A DNA stretch of 64,000 bases from Methanolobus psychrotolerans (GTDB lineage Archaea; Halobacteriota; Methanosarcinia; Methanosarcinales; Methanosarcinaceae): NCBI RefSeq assembly GCF_002243045.1, contig NZ_MBKP01000009.1:23598-87597 (forward strand), read 5' to 3'. A model generated the notes under the pieces. The model was not told where the DNA came from, made no database searches, and was given only the letters and a program-made list of their open reading frames with translations. Each line of letters starts with the position of its first letter. Positions within the stretch are counted from its first letter, which is position 1. The translations under genes and the position numbers were made by a program. Below, piece by piece: positions 14,038 through 23,745 of this stretch.

Positions 14038-15954
14038 ATGGAAATTTACTGTGGGACGGGTATGGAAAAAGATAACAATAGATTCAAAATAACTGCTAAG
14101 TTAATTCTATACGCATTACCCATAATGGGCATACTTGGCCTGCTAATCCCAACGATAATTGGCCAATTCAATCTAACACTTTTAGGTAGTTATCTTGCAA
14201 TCCCTATGATTGTAGCACCCCTTATTTATCATAAATATAAAGACAACACTTCGGATTCAATAGAATTAAACAACAGAATCTTTATTCTGCTTCTAAGTGT
14301 TTATTTTATTTGTATTTTTTTAGCTACTATTATTGTGTATATTAGTGAAGTCAGACCAATTTTATTTTACTTAATTGTCACAATAATGAGCTTAATTATA
14401 TTGTTTGAAATTTTGCTGTTCAATGATTCAAATATGAAAACAAAGGTCATTCTTTTTCAGTCAATGATATTGATGCTTTGTATCTTGTGGAGTGTAAACC
14501 TTAACTATTTTTATTATATTTCTCGTACAGATCCGATATTTCATGTTGCAGCAATTGAATCCCTTATAAATAATGCTTATATTGAAGCAGAAATTTTCGA
14601 AATATATAAACCGTTTCCCTTGTGGCATGTTTTATGCACTATGGTTTATTACATATCTGCTTTAGATTTACCTATACAAAAAATAATGTTTTTCACAAAT
14701 GGAATTATTTATTCCTTCACTCCTGTAATCACATATCTCATTTCCAGAAAAATATTTAGCAATAACAAGGTTTCATTGTTAAGTGCTTTATTCATAGTTT
14801 TAAATCCTGATGTGATTGGTTATGGAATGGCATCCATTTCCAGAAGCGTTGTATCTTTTTTATTTTTACTGTTAATATTATCACTTCTCTATAAGTCAAA
14901 CTTGAAAATGGTTTTTCTTTCAATAATGTTAATATTCCCAATTGTAATGTACCATACAGCTTCAACTCCTTTTATATTTACAATTCTTTTATTACTATTG
15001 ATAGGACAACATATCTACGATAAAAATAAAAACATATTTACATATAACTTTCTAGTAATTTTTATTATATTCAATCTGTTGTATTGGATGTTTTATGCTG
15101 AATTATTATTTGAAACAATAATAAGTACCATCATAAGAGAAGCACCATCTGGCATAATTACAAGTTCTATCATTTATACGCCCTTAAACGAACTTTTTAA
15201 TTACCTTCAATACACACCTATGCTTTTTTTTGTTATAATTGGTACGCTGGGAACTTTATACTCCAATAGGCTTCCATCAATTGCCAAAATTTTTGTCTTG
15301 TTAGGGCTATTATCAGTTGTGGTAGCTTTTCCTGGTCCAGCACTTCTTATTAATAAATTTGCAGGAAATTTTAATGTAGGAAGATTTGGACAATATTTAT
15401 TCCCATTTATTACTTTTGCCATTGCTATTGGTTTTTATACAATGTACAAAACAACACAAAAATATTCAAAAAGTTTTTTGTTATTATTGTTCATATCTCT
15501 AGCTTTTTTATCTGTTTCAAATGATTTTATAGCATCAGACAACCCCATAATCGAAAGACCATTTTATACATATTATCTAACAGAACAAGAAATTAATTCC
15601 TTTAACACTATAGGTATATTTACTTCAGGATCTATTATGTCGGATTATGTAACAACCAGATATACATCTCTTTCAAATACACCCCATAGTGATAAAAGAC
15701 ATATTTTGGTGGTTGATTCCACGAACATGAAAGTTTTAAGAGAAAAAGATAATGATGTTTTTTTGATAAGACAGAGTGAATTGTCAAAAAGACCTTTGAA
15801 ATTGTATTCTAACACGGATGGATATTTCAAGCCAAATCCATCATGGGAAGGGGGGAGCAAAATCGATTACTACTATAAAGATTTAAGCTTGTGGAATGAT
15901 TTTGAATCCTACAATAAAGTTTATGATACAAAGAGTATTCTAGCTTTTACTTGA
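14038..15954 (+). CDS. GT-C-like integral membrane protein of a surface-glycan cluster
   Basis: A 638-residue protein with about 12 hydrophobic segments and a C-terminal soluble part of about 130 residues. RTDPIFHVAAIESL (about residues 163-176) followed by YKPFPLWHVL (about 189-198) resembles the first periplasmic loop of GT-C glycosyltransferases, where an acidic residue followed by His takes part in catalysis. An ATG at 14062 is an alternative start. It is AT-rich like the flippase and probably shares its transcript. The specific sugar donor and acceptor cannot be told, and the GT-C assignment is by motif and topology only. Confidence 0.65.
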   Translation: MEIYCGTGMEKDNNRFKITAKLILYALPIMGILGLLIPTIIGQFNLTLLGSYLAIPMIVAPLIYHKYKDNTSDSIELNNRIFILLLSVYFICIFLATIIVYISEVRPILFYLIVTIMSLIILFEILLFNDSNMKTKVILFQSMILMLCILWSVNLNYFYYISRTDPIFHVAAIESLINNAYIEAEIFEIYKPFPLWHVLCTMVYYISALDLPIQKIMFFTNGIIYSFTPVITYLISRKIFSNNKVSLLSALFIVLNPDVIGYGMASISRSVVSFLFLLLILSLLYKSNLKMVFLSIMLIFPIVMYHTASTPFIFTILLLLLIGQHIYDKNKNIFTYNFLVIFIIFNLLYWMFYAELLFETIISTIIREAPSGIITSSIIYTPLNELFNYLQYTPMLFFVIIGTLGTLYSNRLPSIAKIFVLLGLLSVVVAFPGPALLINKFAGNFNVGRFGQYLFPFITFAIAIGFYTMYKTTQKYSKSFLLLLFISLAFLSVSNDFIASDNPIIERPFYTYYLTEQEINSFNTIGIFTSGSIMSDYVTTRYTSLSNTPHSDKRHILVVDSTNMKVLREKDNDVFLIRQSELSKRPLKLYSNTDGYFKPNPSWEGGSKIDYYYKDLSLWNDFESYNKVYDTKSILAFT

Positions 15955-15969
15955 TATTTTACTGTTTGG

Positions 15970-17304
15970 TTATATCTCACTAACAATAAACTTATACTTT
16001 CCCGCTTTCGTCCGCTCTATATGATCCACAAGTTTGAACTCAACATCCCATTTTTGAGATTTGCTTTTCACAATCGAAAGCATAGATTCAAGTTGCTTTT
16101 CATCAAAGTCCTCGCTTAGTACAAGCTTAATAACAATTTTTTCTAATGATTTTTGTATAACTTGAAACTCTATAACTCCATTGATATTCCCAAATAGATA
16201 ACTATTGAAAAATGCACCGTGAACATATTTACCTTCGGGGGTTTGGAGCATGTCCTGCTGTCTTCCTACAACTTCCTTCAATAACTTAGATTCCCGCCCA
16301 CACCCACAACTATCCTCAATAATATGCCCCATATCTCCGGTCTGATATCTTATAAATAGCATTGCATAATTATTCAGACTTGTCGCGAGAATATCTCCTG
16401 TGCCTTCATCGATCTGAGATTCATTATCATCAACAATTTCCATGATGCTTCTTTCAATATCTATATGTAGGCCATTGTGTTCTGGACACTCGTAAGCACC
16501 CAGACCACCATCGTTTAGACCATAGGCATCGAAAACATCGCACTCAAAAGCATTGCCAATTGTTTCCCGCATATGAGGAAGAAGTTTTTCAGCTGTTGTG
16601 AATACATAATCAGGATTATGGATTTTTATATCATTCTCCTGCAACCATTTCGCATAGAAGTAGATGGAAGATACATATCCTCTGATCGACTTAGGCTGAA
16701 ATGAGTTTAAAATATCATTATATTGCTTCATGTCATTCTCGCCCATATCAAATGAAGAGAGCTTTCTGATATTTCGAGTGACCTCGTGGATTTTCTTATC
16801 GAGAACCGATTTAGTCCCAACGCCAAGGGAAGAACCTGCAAGAAAAGCCATTTTATCTCCAAGTTCATAGCCTGCGTATCCCCACCCACGATAAAGTAGA
16901 GCAGCACTCAAAAACCTATCAGATTTCAGCAATCTGTATTTGAAAGGAGTACCTGTGGAACCACCGGTTGCCTGCTCATAATATTTCATGGAAGACAGAG
17001 TTGCAGGTTTAAAATCTTCCCAGTTTGATTTAATTATATCTTTAGTGAGTATAGGCAGTTTTTCTAAGTCTTCAATAGTTCGAATATCTTCAGGAGATAA
17101 GTTTAGCTCTTTGAAAAGCCTGTGATAATAGGGAACGTTCTCATAAGCAAAGCTGATCATATGCCTAAGCTGCTTTTCCTGCTGTACCTTCTGCTCATCG
17201 TATGGTTTCCATTGGTTTTTTACCACATTCTTATATGTTGAATGAAATTTAGGATATTGTGTCTGGTGAGCGAGTACGAATAGTGGTTTGTGCAGCATTT
17301 TCAT
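15970..17304 (-). CDS. PaaK/CapK-like adenylate-forming ligase family protein
   Basis: A 444-residue protein related to phenylacetate-CoA ligase. SFAYENVPYYHRLF and the following LEKLPILTKDII are the typical N-terminal motifs; ATGGSTGTPFKYRL (from residue 112) is the nucleotide-binding loop; a C-terminal subdomain follows. Members in polysaccharide clusters (CapK type) are thought to activate or transfer an acyl or amino-acid substituent for glycan decoration. The DUF354 gene upstream overlaps it by four bases, so the two are co-translated. It converges on the GT-C-like gene with 15 bp between the ends. Confidence 0.85.
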   Translation of the reverse strand: MKMLHKPLFVLAHQTQYPKFHSTYKNVVKNQWKPYDEQKVQQEKQLRHMISFAYENVPYYHRLFKELNLSPEDIRTIEDLEKLPILTKDIIKSNWEDFKPATLSSMKYYEQATGGSTGTPFKYRLLKSDRFLSAALLYRGWGYAGYELGDKMAFLAGSSLGVGTKSVLDKKIHEVTRNIRKLSSFDMGENDMKQYNDILNSFQPKSIRGYVSSIYFYAKWLQENDIKIHNPDYVFTTAEKLLPHMRETIGNAFECDVFDAYGLNDGGLGAYECPEHNGLHIDIERSIMEIVDDNESQIDEGTGDILATSLNNYAMLFIRYQTGDMGHIIEDSCGCGRESKLLKEVVGRQQDMLQTPEGKYVHGAFFNSYLFGNINGVIEFQVIQKSLEKIVIKLVLSEDFDEKQLESMLSIVKSKSQKWDVEFKLVDHIERTKAGKYKFIVSEI

Positions 17305-18350
17305 CCCATTTTATTTTCATTGTAATAATTCTCAACGAACTTTACCATGAACTCTGTTACATCAATTTTTTCTTCAAGAAGTATATTTCTTTTAGCTTTC
17401 CATTCTTCTTTGAGGTATGGTTTTTGGAGAAATTCTATTGCCTTTGATAATGCAGCCTCTTCTTCTTTGAATGAAAATATCATACCATATTTGTCTTCAA
17501 GTTCTGTGAAATTACCCATTGTGCCAGAAAGAGAAGAGATAAATATTGCAGGTGTTCCCAGAACAGCAGCTTCAGAAGCTGTAGTGCCCCCTTCTCCGAT
17601 ATAGATGGTTGCATAATAAAGCAGATCAAGGAGTTTTTCTGAAGATACTTTTATCTTGTATTTTTCAAAGTCAGGACCAAGGTCTGCTTCAGAAGTTATG
17701 AGAACATGAGCATATTTTTCAAGCTCTTTTAAGACTTCCAATTTGTTCTTTATGCCATGATGTCCAACATCATGACTGGCACCCCATGAAACAAATCTTA
17801 CAATGATGAATCTGTCGTTCTCTGTTAATCCTATATCCTGCAAAACATCTGGGTTTGGAGTAAAGTAATTGGGGTGCAAATATGCAAGCTCGTGATAACC
17901 TTCATAAGTGACTTGTTTTTTTCCAATGGATTTATTGAAGCACGAGGGAGTACAAATAACATCTGAAAACGGATATGTGATCTTCTGGGCAAAAATTGCA
18001 TGCTCAGTATCATTAAAAATAATTGATTTTTTTCTCAACAGCCATGATACATGAGCAACAGGAGGATTTAAAATACCGGTCAGAACATCGGGTTTGAATT
18101 TTCGGGAGATCTGCAGGAGTTTGTAATCCCTGATTATCCATTCCTTGATCAGGTTTCCTTTTCCCTGCTTCATTGATGAAAGAACTGTGTGCTCGATGCC
18201 ATAGGCTTTCAGGAGTTTTACAGTTACCTCTTTATCCCTGGCAGTGACAAGAACTTCATGGCCTCGGTTTTCAAGCTCTTTGATCGTGTTCTTGTAGAAA
18301 TGGACGTGTGCAGGGTGACCGATATCAATCAAAACTTTCATTATGTTCAC
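17301..18350 (-). CDS. DUF354 family protein, GT-B-like glycosyltransferase
   Basis: A 349-residue protein beginning MNIMKVLIDIGHPAHVHFYK, the hallmark of DUF354 proteins. It has the two-Rossmann layout of GT-B transferases, and GEGGTTASEAAVLGTPAIFI (about residues 253-272) corresponds to the nucleotide-sugar binding block of the MurG/UDP-GlcNAc 2-epimerase-like group. An in-frame ATG four codons in (18341) may be the true start. It overlaps the ligase gene by ATGA. Biochemical function in archaea is not established; context suggests surface-glycan synthesis. Confidence 0.85.
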   Translation of the reverse strand: MNIMKVLIDIGHPAHVHFYKNTIKELENRGHEVLVTARDKEVTVKLLKAYGIEHTVLSSMKQGKGNLIKEWIIRDYKLLQISRKFKPDVLTGILNPPVAHVSWLLRKKSIIFNDTEHAIFAQKITYPFSDVICTPSCFNKSIGKKQVTYEGYHELAYLHPNYFTPNPDVLQDIGLTENDRFIIVRFVSWGASHDVGHHGIKNKLEVLKELEKYAHVLITSEADLGPDFEKYKIKVSSEKLLDLLYYATIYIGEGGTTASEAAVLGTPAIFISSLSGTMGNFTELEDKYGMIFSFKEEEAALSKAIEFLQKPYLKEEWKAKRNILLEEKIDVTEFMVKFVENYYNENKMG

Positions 18351-18388
18351 CTTACATATTTAAAGAAAGGGTCCGTATTTACTGCATC

Positions 18389-18934
18389 ATGCTCCCTTTC
18401 GCACACATCGGCATAACCCTTGCACTCTTCTACATAGCCGCAAAGGCCTTTCCAAAAATTCGACCCCATATAAGCTACTGGTATGTGGTCATAGGGTCTA
18501 TGCTGCCGGATATTATTGATAAGCTCATAGGGAGGGTGCTCTTTGAGGATATCTTTGCAAGCGGGAGGATCTTTGCGCATACTTTGCTCTTTGTTGTGGT
18601 GCTGAGCATGGCAGGCTACTATCTTTTGCGCAGGAGGAACGATGCAAAAGTGCTCATGCTGGCAGGCGGGAGTTTTGTGCATATTGTGCTGGACAGTATG
18701 TGGAAAAGCCCGCAGACTTTGTTCTGGCCTTTGATGGGGCTGGGCTTTGGCAGGGGGACTGAGTATGGGTCCTTCTGGACCTATCTTGCCGTGGTTTACA
18801 GGAACCTTGGGAGGATAGGGGACCCGGAGGTGCTTTCCATGTTCATGGGGGAGATAGTGGGGCTTGCTGTGATAATTGTTTTTGGGCTGGGTTATCTCAG
18901 GAGCAGGGTGATGGAGGGGAAGAGCAGGCGTTGA
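18389..18934 (+). CDS. YdjM/DUF457-type membrane-bound metal-dependent hydrolase
   Basis: A 181-residue protein from ATG 18389; the longer frame starting at 18308 would run into the divergent DUF354 gene. It has four hydrophobic segments, LPFAHIGITLALF at the start, GSMLPDIIDK and FAHTLLF in the middle, and HIVLDSMW: His and Asp residues in the places typical of the DUF457/YdjM family, predicted zinc-dependent hydrolases of the membrane. The substrate is unknown. A C-terminal fragment of a paralogue exists at 24211-24405. Confidence 0.82.
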   Translation: MLPFAHIGITLALFYIAAKAFPKIRPHISYWYVVIGSMLPDIIDKLIGRVLFEDIFASGRIFAHTLLFVVVLSMAGYYLLRRRNDAKVLMLAGGSFVHIVLDSMWKSPQTLFWPLMGLGFGRGTEYGSFWTYLAVVYRNLGRIGDPEVLSMFMGEIVGLAVIIVFGLGYLRSRVMEGKSRR

Positions 18935-19012
18935 ACTGCTGTGGGATCCTGCCAGTGCAATGTAGTTAGAAAAGGTCATTGTTCTATTACCATCCCTTTT
19001 TTGATTGAATAT

Positions 19013-20572
19013 TCAGATACTATGAGGGTTACTCATCGCACAATTGCATTCCTGCATATCAAAGAGCATGGCAAACAGGGTGAACTGTATGCCTGTGATC
19101 AGGAAGACTGCATCAAGCAGGGGGAGGTTGGTGGAGACGGTCCAGCCAAGCAGCAGTTTTGCCGCAAGGATGTAGCCGCCAAGCAGCACACCCAATGGCA
19201 CCAGTATCATGCCGAATATGTAGAACAGCACCAGAGGGTGGAAGCTCAGGACCATGTACTTTGTTTTGAGTCTCCAGAGGAACTTGCGGAAGAGCATTAT
19301 TGAAACTCTGCCCATGTATTTGCTGTATTTTATGGAGGAGCGTTCCTGGCCGTAGCGGGCTGGCATGGTTATGTCAAGGGTGCGGAAGCCGAAGGTGTTG
19401 AGTTTGACAAGCATGTCGTTGCAGTAGCCGTAGTAAGTGTAAAGGTTGTGAAGGTCCATGTTAGAGAGGGCCTTTTTGGAGATGGCTGTGTAGCCGTTCT
19501 GGGGGTCCATGATGTGCCAGTAGCCGCTGGAGATCTTGGTGATCATAGTGAGCAGGCCGTTGCCGAATGCTCTCCATTTGCTCATGCCTACACGGAACTC
19601 CTCACTGAGCAGGCGGTTGCCTTTTGTGTAGTCAGCTTTGCCTTCGATGATAGGCATCAGGAGATTGGGGAGCTGCATGGGGTTCATCTGGTTGTCACCG
19701 CCCATGACGGCGATCAGGTCCATGTTCTCCTTCAGTGCATTCTGGTAACCGTGGAGGATAGCTGCACCGACTCCCTGGTTCACTGCGTGGGTGATAATGT
19801 GCAGACGGGGGTCATCTATGGACTCCAGCACCTCGGCTGTACTGTCTGTACTGCAGTCATTGATGACATATATGCGGTCCACGTATTCGGGGATGCCGTT
19901 CACGGTGACCTTGATGAGTTTCTCCTCGTTGTAGGCAGGAACAACGACTCCTATGCGATATTTCTGTAAAACATCAAGATCGTGATTCCATAAACGTGAT
20001 GCAGGAAGCGTTTTTATATCATGGCCTGCAGTTTTTGCATCCATGATCAGGGAAAGTTCAACTGCAGTGCCATTCTCATAGAATTGAAGCGAATCAAAAG
20101 TACTTGATGAAAATGCAGTGAATCCCATGCCCAGATCTACAAGACCCTGGCTCACGCCAGTATCGCAAAGCAAGGAACCTTCAAGATTATCGTCCATGCC
20201 TAAAAGAGATAGAACCTCCTTATCTTTAAAAGAGGTATTTCCCGAAACAACATCCGCCTGAAGCCAGTATATAGGCTCAACAAGCTTTGGTATGTCTTCA
20301 GGATTATGATAGCCATTTGCGTAAAGAGTGACTATTATCCTCGGTTTAAGTTCCCTTGCAACCCTGAATCCTGATCTCAGGGCTTCAGCCCTTCCCATGT
20401 TAGTCTCATGCCTTACAAGCCTGACACCAAGGCTCTGAGCAATAAAAGCAGTTGCATCTTTGCTGCAATCATCAACTACAACGATCTCATCCACATAGTG
20501 TTTTGCTTTTTTTATCACATCGTGTATGTGAACTTCCTCATTGAATGCAGGAATTACAGCTACAATTGTCAT
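19013..20572 (-). CDS. tandem GT2 glycosyltransferase fusion, first domain lacking the DxD motif
   Basis: About 519 residues from ATG 20572, preceded by GGGTGGT; an ATG 15 bp upstream is also possible. Two GT2 domains of the dolichyl-phosphate sugar synthase type lie in series (numbers from the upstream ATG): the first about residues 6-205 (VAVIPAFNEE), the second about 212-440 (GVVVPAYNEE), followed by two hydrophobic segments. The second keeps the metal site (MGGDNQMNP). In the first, the expected DADGQH is YANGYH (about residues 89-94), so both metal-binding Asp residues are gone while the flanking NPEDIPKL is kept. The first domain is therefore probably non-catalytic. It likely makes a lipid-linked sugar for surface glycans. 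Confidence 0.87.
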   Translation of the reverse strand: MTIVAVIPAFNEEVHIHDVIKKAKHYVDEIVVVDDCSKDATAFIAQSLGVRLVRHETNMGRAEALRSGFRVARELKPRIIVTLYANGYHNPEDIPKLVEPIYWLQADVVSGNTSFKDKEVLSLLGMDDNLEGSLLCDTGVSQGLVDLGMGFTAFSSSTFDSLQFYENGTAVELSLIMDAKTAGHDIKTLPASRLWNHDLDVLQKYRIGVVVPAYNEEKLIKVTVNGIPEYVDRIYVINDCSTDSTAEVLESIDDPRLHIITHAVNQGVGAAILHGYQNALKENMDLIAVMGGDNQMNPMQLPNLLMPIIEGKADYTKGNRLLSEEFRVGMSKWRAFGNGLLTMITKISSGYWHIMDPQNGYTAISKKALSNMDLHNLYTYYGYCNDMLVKLNTFGFRTLDITMPARYGQERSSIKYSKYMGRVSIMLFRKFLWRLKTKYMVLSFHPLVLFYIFGMILVPLGVLLGGYILAAKLLLGWTVSTNLPLLDAVFLITGIQFTLFAMLFDMQECNCAMSNPHSI

Positions 20573-20638
20573 ACTGGTACCACCCATTTTTTTTTGTTGC
20601 GCGCATCGTCACAGACCGTAAATCAGATTCAGGCGCAG

Positions 20639-20657
20639 GCATATATTGTATATATGC
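20639..20657 (-). promoter_or_regulatory. TATA region with an 8-bp perfect inverted repeat ahead of the tandem GT2 gene
   Basis: GCATATAT-TGT-ATATATGC lies about 65 bp upstream of the GT2 start. It contains TATA-box-like sequence on both strands and could also be an operator covering the promoter. The rest of 20658-20930 is AT-rich with no clear gene; a 47-codon frame at 20827-20970 is not convincing. Confidence 0.45.
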
Positions 20658-20933
20658 GTTACATCTATCCTGTGCACAGTATGAAGATTACTTATCACAT
20701 ATAAAAGTTTCCTTATTAGTACGCAATTTGTTTTATAATTAAAGTTAAATATAACAATGTACAGATATTTTAGTTTGTTCGCTGGATTGCGAATAAATTT
20801 GCACGCAGGATCGCAAGTATATTACTATGGATAAAGAAATTGATCATGAACCAAAAAACAGGGGACACTACATCCATATACAAAAGAAAGAGGTGGTTCG
20901 GTTATTTTCTGTAATTCTCTCTATTATTTGTTA

Positions 20934-21119
20934 CTATCCGGGGACCTCTCCCGTGTGGTTACACGGGTGAGATAGGGAAACAATGGGGGTGGGAGTAACT
21001 GGAGGAGACCCTGCAGAGAAGATACGGTATTTGCCACAATACGTGCCACCGCCGCTGCTGGTGCAGGTAAGGGCTGAAGAGCTGGCATGTTCACACTTGT
21101 CATAGTATTTACACTTCAT
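20934..21119 (-). CDS. Cys-rich small protein, copy 1
   Basis: A 61-residue protein starting MKCKYYDKCEHASSSALTCT, with Cys at positions 3, 9, 19 and 28 and SGGGTYCGKYRIFS after them; the four Cys could bind a metal or an Fe-S cluster. The first 36 residues match copy 2 (24433-24612) at all but one position, but the tails differ completely (SPPVTPTPIVSL here). A CCCGTGT-GGTT-ACACGGG hairpin lies in the coding end (about 20949-20966). The family looks like the small uncharacterised Cys proteins common in methanogens; no function is known to me. Confidence 0.72.
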   Translation of the reverse strand: MKCKYYDKCEHASSSALTCTSSGGGTYCGKYRIFSAGSPPVTPTPIVSLSHPCNHTGEVPG

Positions 21120-21224
21120 GATATTCCCTCTATATATTTACATTATTATTACTCAAATATATAGTTTTGGAATTATAATTGTGCAACGTGTAGCAGATCG
21201 GCGTTGGTGGTATAGAATGAACAT

Positions 21225-21880
21225 CTGCGTTCATCTGCGTTTATCAGCGGCTCACTATTAAAACTAAAACCACAGATGAACACAGATAAACACAGATGAG
21301 AATAAACGATATCTGCGTTCATCTGCGTTTATCTGCGGTCCACTATTAACTAAAACCACAGATGAACACGGATAAACACAGATGATAATAACCAATATCT
21401 GCGTTTATCTGCGGTTCACTATTAACTAAAACCACAGATGAACACGGATAAACACAGATGATAAAAGCCAATATCTGCGTTTATCTGCGTTTATCAGCGG
21501 CTCGCTATCAAAACTAAAACCACAGATGAACACGGATAAACACAGATGATAATAACCAATATCTGCGTTCATCTGCGTTTATCTGCGGCTCACTATTAAC
21601 TAAAACCGCAGATGAACACGGATAAACACAGATGATAATAACCAATATCTGCGTTCATCTGCGTTTATCTGCGGTCCACTATTAACTAAAACCACAGATG
21701 AACACAGATAAACACAGATGAGAATAAACGATATCTGCGTTCATCTGCGTTTATCTGCGGTTCACTATTAACTAAAACCGCAGATGAACACGGATAAACA
21801 CAGATGATAATAACCAATATCTGCGTGCATCTGTGTTTATCAGCGGTTCGCTATTGACAAAAACCACAGATGAACACGAA
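21225..21880 (-). repeat. array of about eight 86-bp repeats in the opposite orientation
   Basis: ACCACAGATGAACAC or ACCGCAGATGAACAC unit marks occur at about 21269, 21355, 21431, 21519, 21605, 21691, 21777 and 21863. Spacing is 86 bp except for one 76-bp step (one 10-bp subunit missing) and one 88-bp step, which shows that the array changes by losing or gaining 10-bp subunits. This is the reverse complement of the family at 9733 and 11811. The array sits inside a larger duplication whose second copy (24715-24790) has only one unit. Confidence 0.88.
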
Positions 21881-22164
21881 TACAAAACAACCACCCGCCG
21901 CAGGCGGCACCTTCCATCATCACTGAATAAAGTCAAACTTTATTGTCATAACAATAATTGTATACACAATAATACTTAACACTTACCAGAACAGATCCAC
22001 AACATCCACCATAGTAACTCAGACCCACAACCAACCCACAGCAGGATGCACCTTCCATCGTCAACAAACAACATACTCCGCGACAAAAACAACGATCAGC
22101 GCAAATACAAAGATCAGCGCGGATACAAAAACAAGAGCCACAACCACCCGATCCCGGACAACCA
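21881..22164. repeat. duplicated non-coding block (partner about 24785-25090)
   Basis: Contains CCGCCGCAGGCGGCACC, a palindrome-rich stretch near GTATACACAATAA, and AAGATCAGCGCGGATACAAA; all recur at 24785-25090 and in shorter form at 23920-24030 and 26510-26600. It lies downstream of the AlbA_2 gene and continues into that gene's 3' end. No gene is evident in it. Confidence 0.75.
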
Positions 22165-23697
22165 TCACTTGATCTCAATTTCCATTTGCTTTAAAAGATC
22201 AAAGCCCTTACCCGTAGTCCTGTACTTCTGGAGTCTGCTCCTTGGTTTTTCGGGTATCGTATAATCCAGCAGATCATATCTTATCAGCTCTGCTATGGCC
22301 TTCTTAACACTTCCCGAAACTTCTGAATGCCCCAGCATCTGCGCAATCTCTCTTTTCGACTTTGGATCAGTGGTGCATTCGGATAATATCTTCACTTGTG
22401 TATCTGTTATTTTGACTTGGGCCTCGACTTGGGCCTCGACTTGGGCCTCGACTTGGGCCTCGGAGTGGCTTCTTAAAACAGTAAGAAAGTAACTTCTCTC
22501 GTCATCCGTCTTAAATACAGGTCCAGGCGATCCGTTGTTCAGCAGTGCCTTCCTTATCTTCCGAAAACCAGTGTTCCTGCCTTCTGTCAGATGCAATTCC
22601 TTGAGGAAATCACCTATTATCCGGTTCCTGTATCTTCTTGAAGAGATATTTTCATCCATCAGATTATCCTTATTCAGAGGAGGCAATGGCCCCGGATAGC
22701 TCAGTATCTCGATCCTGGCAGGATAGATCCTCACTTCCACAGGCTCATATATCTCATAGCTTTTGTGATAGACTGCATTGACAAGAGCTTCTTCGAAAGC
22801 CTCATAGGGATAATTAAAAAAGCGTATAGCTTCTGCCTGGTCAGGAACTTTCCGTACAGTCTCTGCTATGATATTGTTCTTTATATATGCAAGAACAGAA
22901 ACTATCTGCTGTCTCAAAGGACCTGTGAATATTCTTTCTGTGAAACTGTCCCCTACCTCATCCTGAAACTCAACGACATCTATCTGTGCCCCCTTAAAGA
23001 ATCTGTGAGGCTCATCATTAAAGAACAAAAGACCTGCATTCTTTGGTCTGATATACTCATCAGGTCCTCCAACGATATTCATCCTTCTGCAAAGATCAGC
23101 AAACGGTATTGAATCAGCCACGGACAAAAGATCACTTCCCACCACCTTAAGATGGGCTTTGGTGAGGGTGAAGTTCAGGTCGTTAATACTTGCATTGTGA
23201 TTTATCCTGTCATCAAAGGGTATCGACGCAGTCATAGACAGCAGTTCCCTTTCATCATCCCCCTGAGCCTTTACGGTCTTTGAAAATCTCCGGATATAAT
23301 ATGCATACTCCTTTCTCTTACCAAGGGAAACAGGAGCTTTATATGGGCGGTTCTGTCCTCCTGGCACCCAGATGATCAAAATTTGTTCATTATGCAAATA
23401 TATAGGTTCAACAACCGGAAAATAGGCTGGATATAGCAGATTGCACAGCTCATGCAATTCCTTCTGTATCCGGTCTACTTGTTCACTTTTAAGTCCGAAA
23501 GGAGGCAACAGGGGTCGTCCATTCTTTTCCTCGATCCCCAGAATGATGTAACCGCCGCCCCAATTGTTAAAATCATTGGCAAAAGCACAGATACTGTGTA
23601 AAACAGATTCCGGATTCCATCCCTTTTTAAATTCAATGCGCTCCCATTCAACAGTACGGCCATTAATAAGTTCTTTGATATTTACAGGAAGTGGCAT
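22165..23697 (-). CDS. AlbA_2/Schlafen-like DNA-binding domain protein (RecG-C-like, COG2865)
   Basis: About 510 residues from ATG 23697, which has AAAGGAG ten bases upstream; a longer frame from 23745 has no such site. The N-terminal domain (EWERIEFKKGW, ICAFANDFNNWGGGYIILGI) is AlbA_2; the middle (FFNYPYEAFEEALVNAVYHK, RIEILSYPGPLPPLNKDNLM) is the GHKL-like ATP-binding part of COG2865 proteins; a winged helix ends the protein. EAQVEAQVEAQVEAQV in the linker comes from four tandem 12-bp units. These proteins are thought to act as transcriptional regulators or in defence. Pieces of its 3' end occur at 25080, 26605 and 28690. Confidence 0.85.
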   Translation of the reverse strand: MPLPVNIKELINGRTVEWERIEFKKGWNPESVLHSICAFANDFNNWGGGYIILGIEEKNGRPLLPPFGLKSEQVDRIQKELHELCNLLYPAYFPVVEPIYLHNEQILIIWVPGGQNRPYKAPVSLGKRKEYAYYIRRFSKTVKAQGDDERELLSMTASIPFDDRINHNASINDLNFTLTKAHLKVVGSDLLSVADSIPFADLCRRMNIVGGPDEYIRPKNAGLLFFNDEPHRFFKGAQIDVVEFQDEVGDSFTERIFTGPLRQQIVSVLAYIKNNIIAETVRKVPDQAEAIRFFNYPYEAFEEALVNAVYHKSYEIYEPVEVRIYPARIEILSYPGPLPPLNKDNLMDENISSRRYRNRIIGDFLKELHLTEGRNTGFRKIRKALLNNGSPGPVFKTDDERSYFLTVLRSHSEAQVEAQVEAQVEAQVKITDTQVKILSECTTDPKSKREIAQMLGHSEVSGSVKKAIAELIRYDLLDYTIPEKPRSRLQKYRTTGKGFDLLKQMEIEIK

Positions 23698-23745
23698 TAC
23701 ATGCGTTCTCCTTTTGTCTCTCTTTCTTCCCTTCAGATCCATCAT

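Noticed and set aside
18347..18979. 210-residue minus-strand frame
   Set aside because: Antisense of the YdjM-like gene, with low-complexity His/Pro-rich product and no start signal; the plus-strand protein has a recognised family.
19448..19969. 173-residue plus-strand frame
   Set aside because: Shadow of the tandem GT2 gene; the product has no recognisable pattern.
20827..20970. 47-codon plus-strand frame with a hydrophobic stretch
   Set aside because: It runs antisense into the Cys-rich gene, has no ribosome-binding site and is absent from the second copy of the duplicated block.
21225..21880. Regular repeats that look like a CRISPR array
   Set aside because: The 86-bp units follow each other without unique spacers, they are internally palindromic over their whole length, and no cas gene is nearby.
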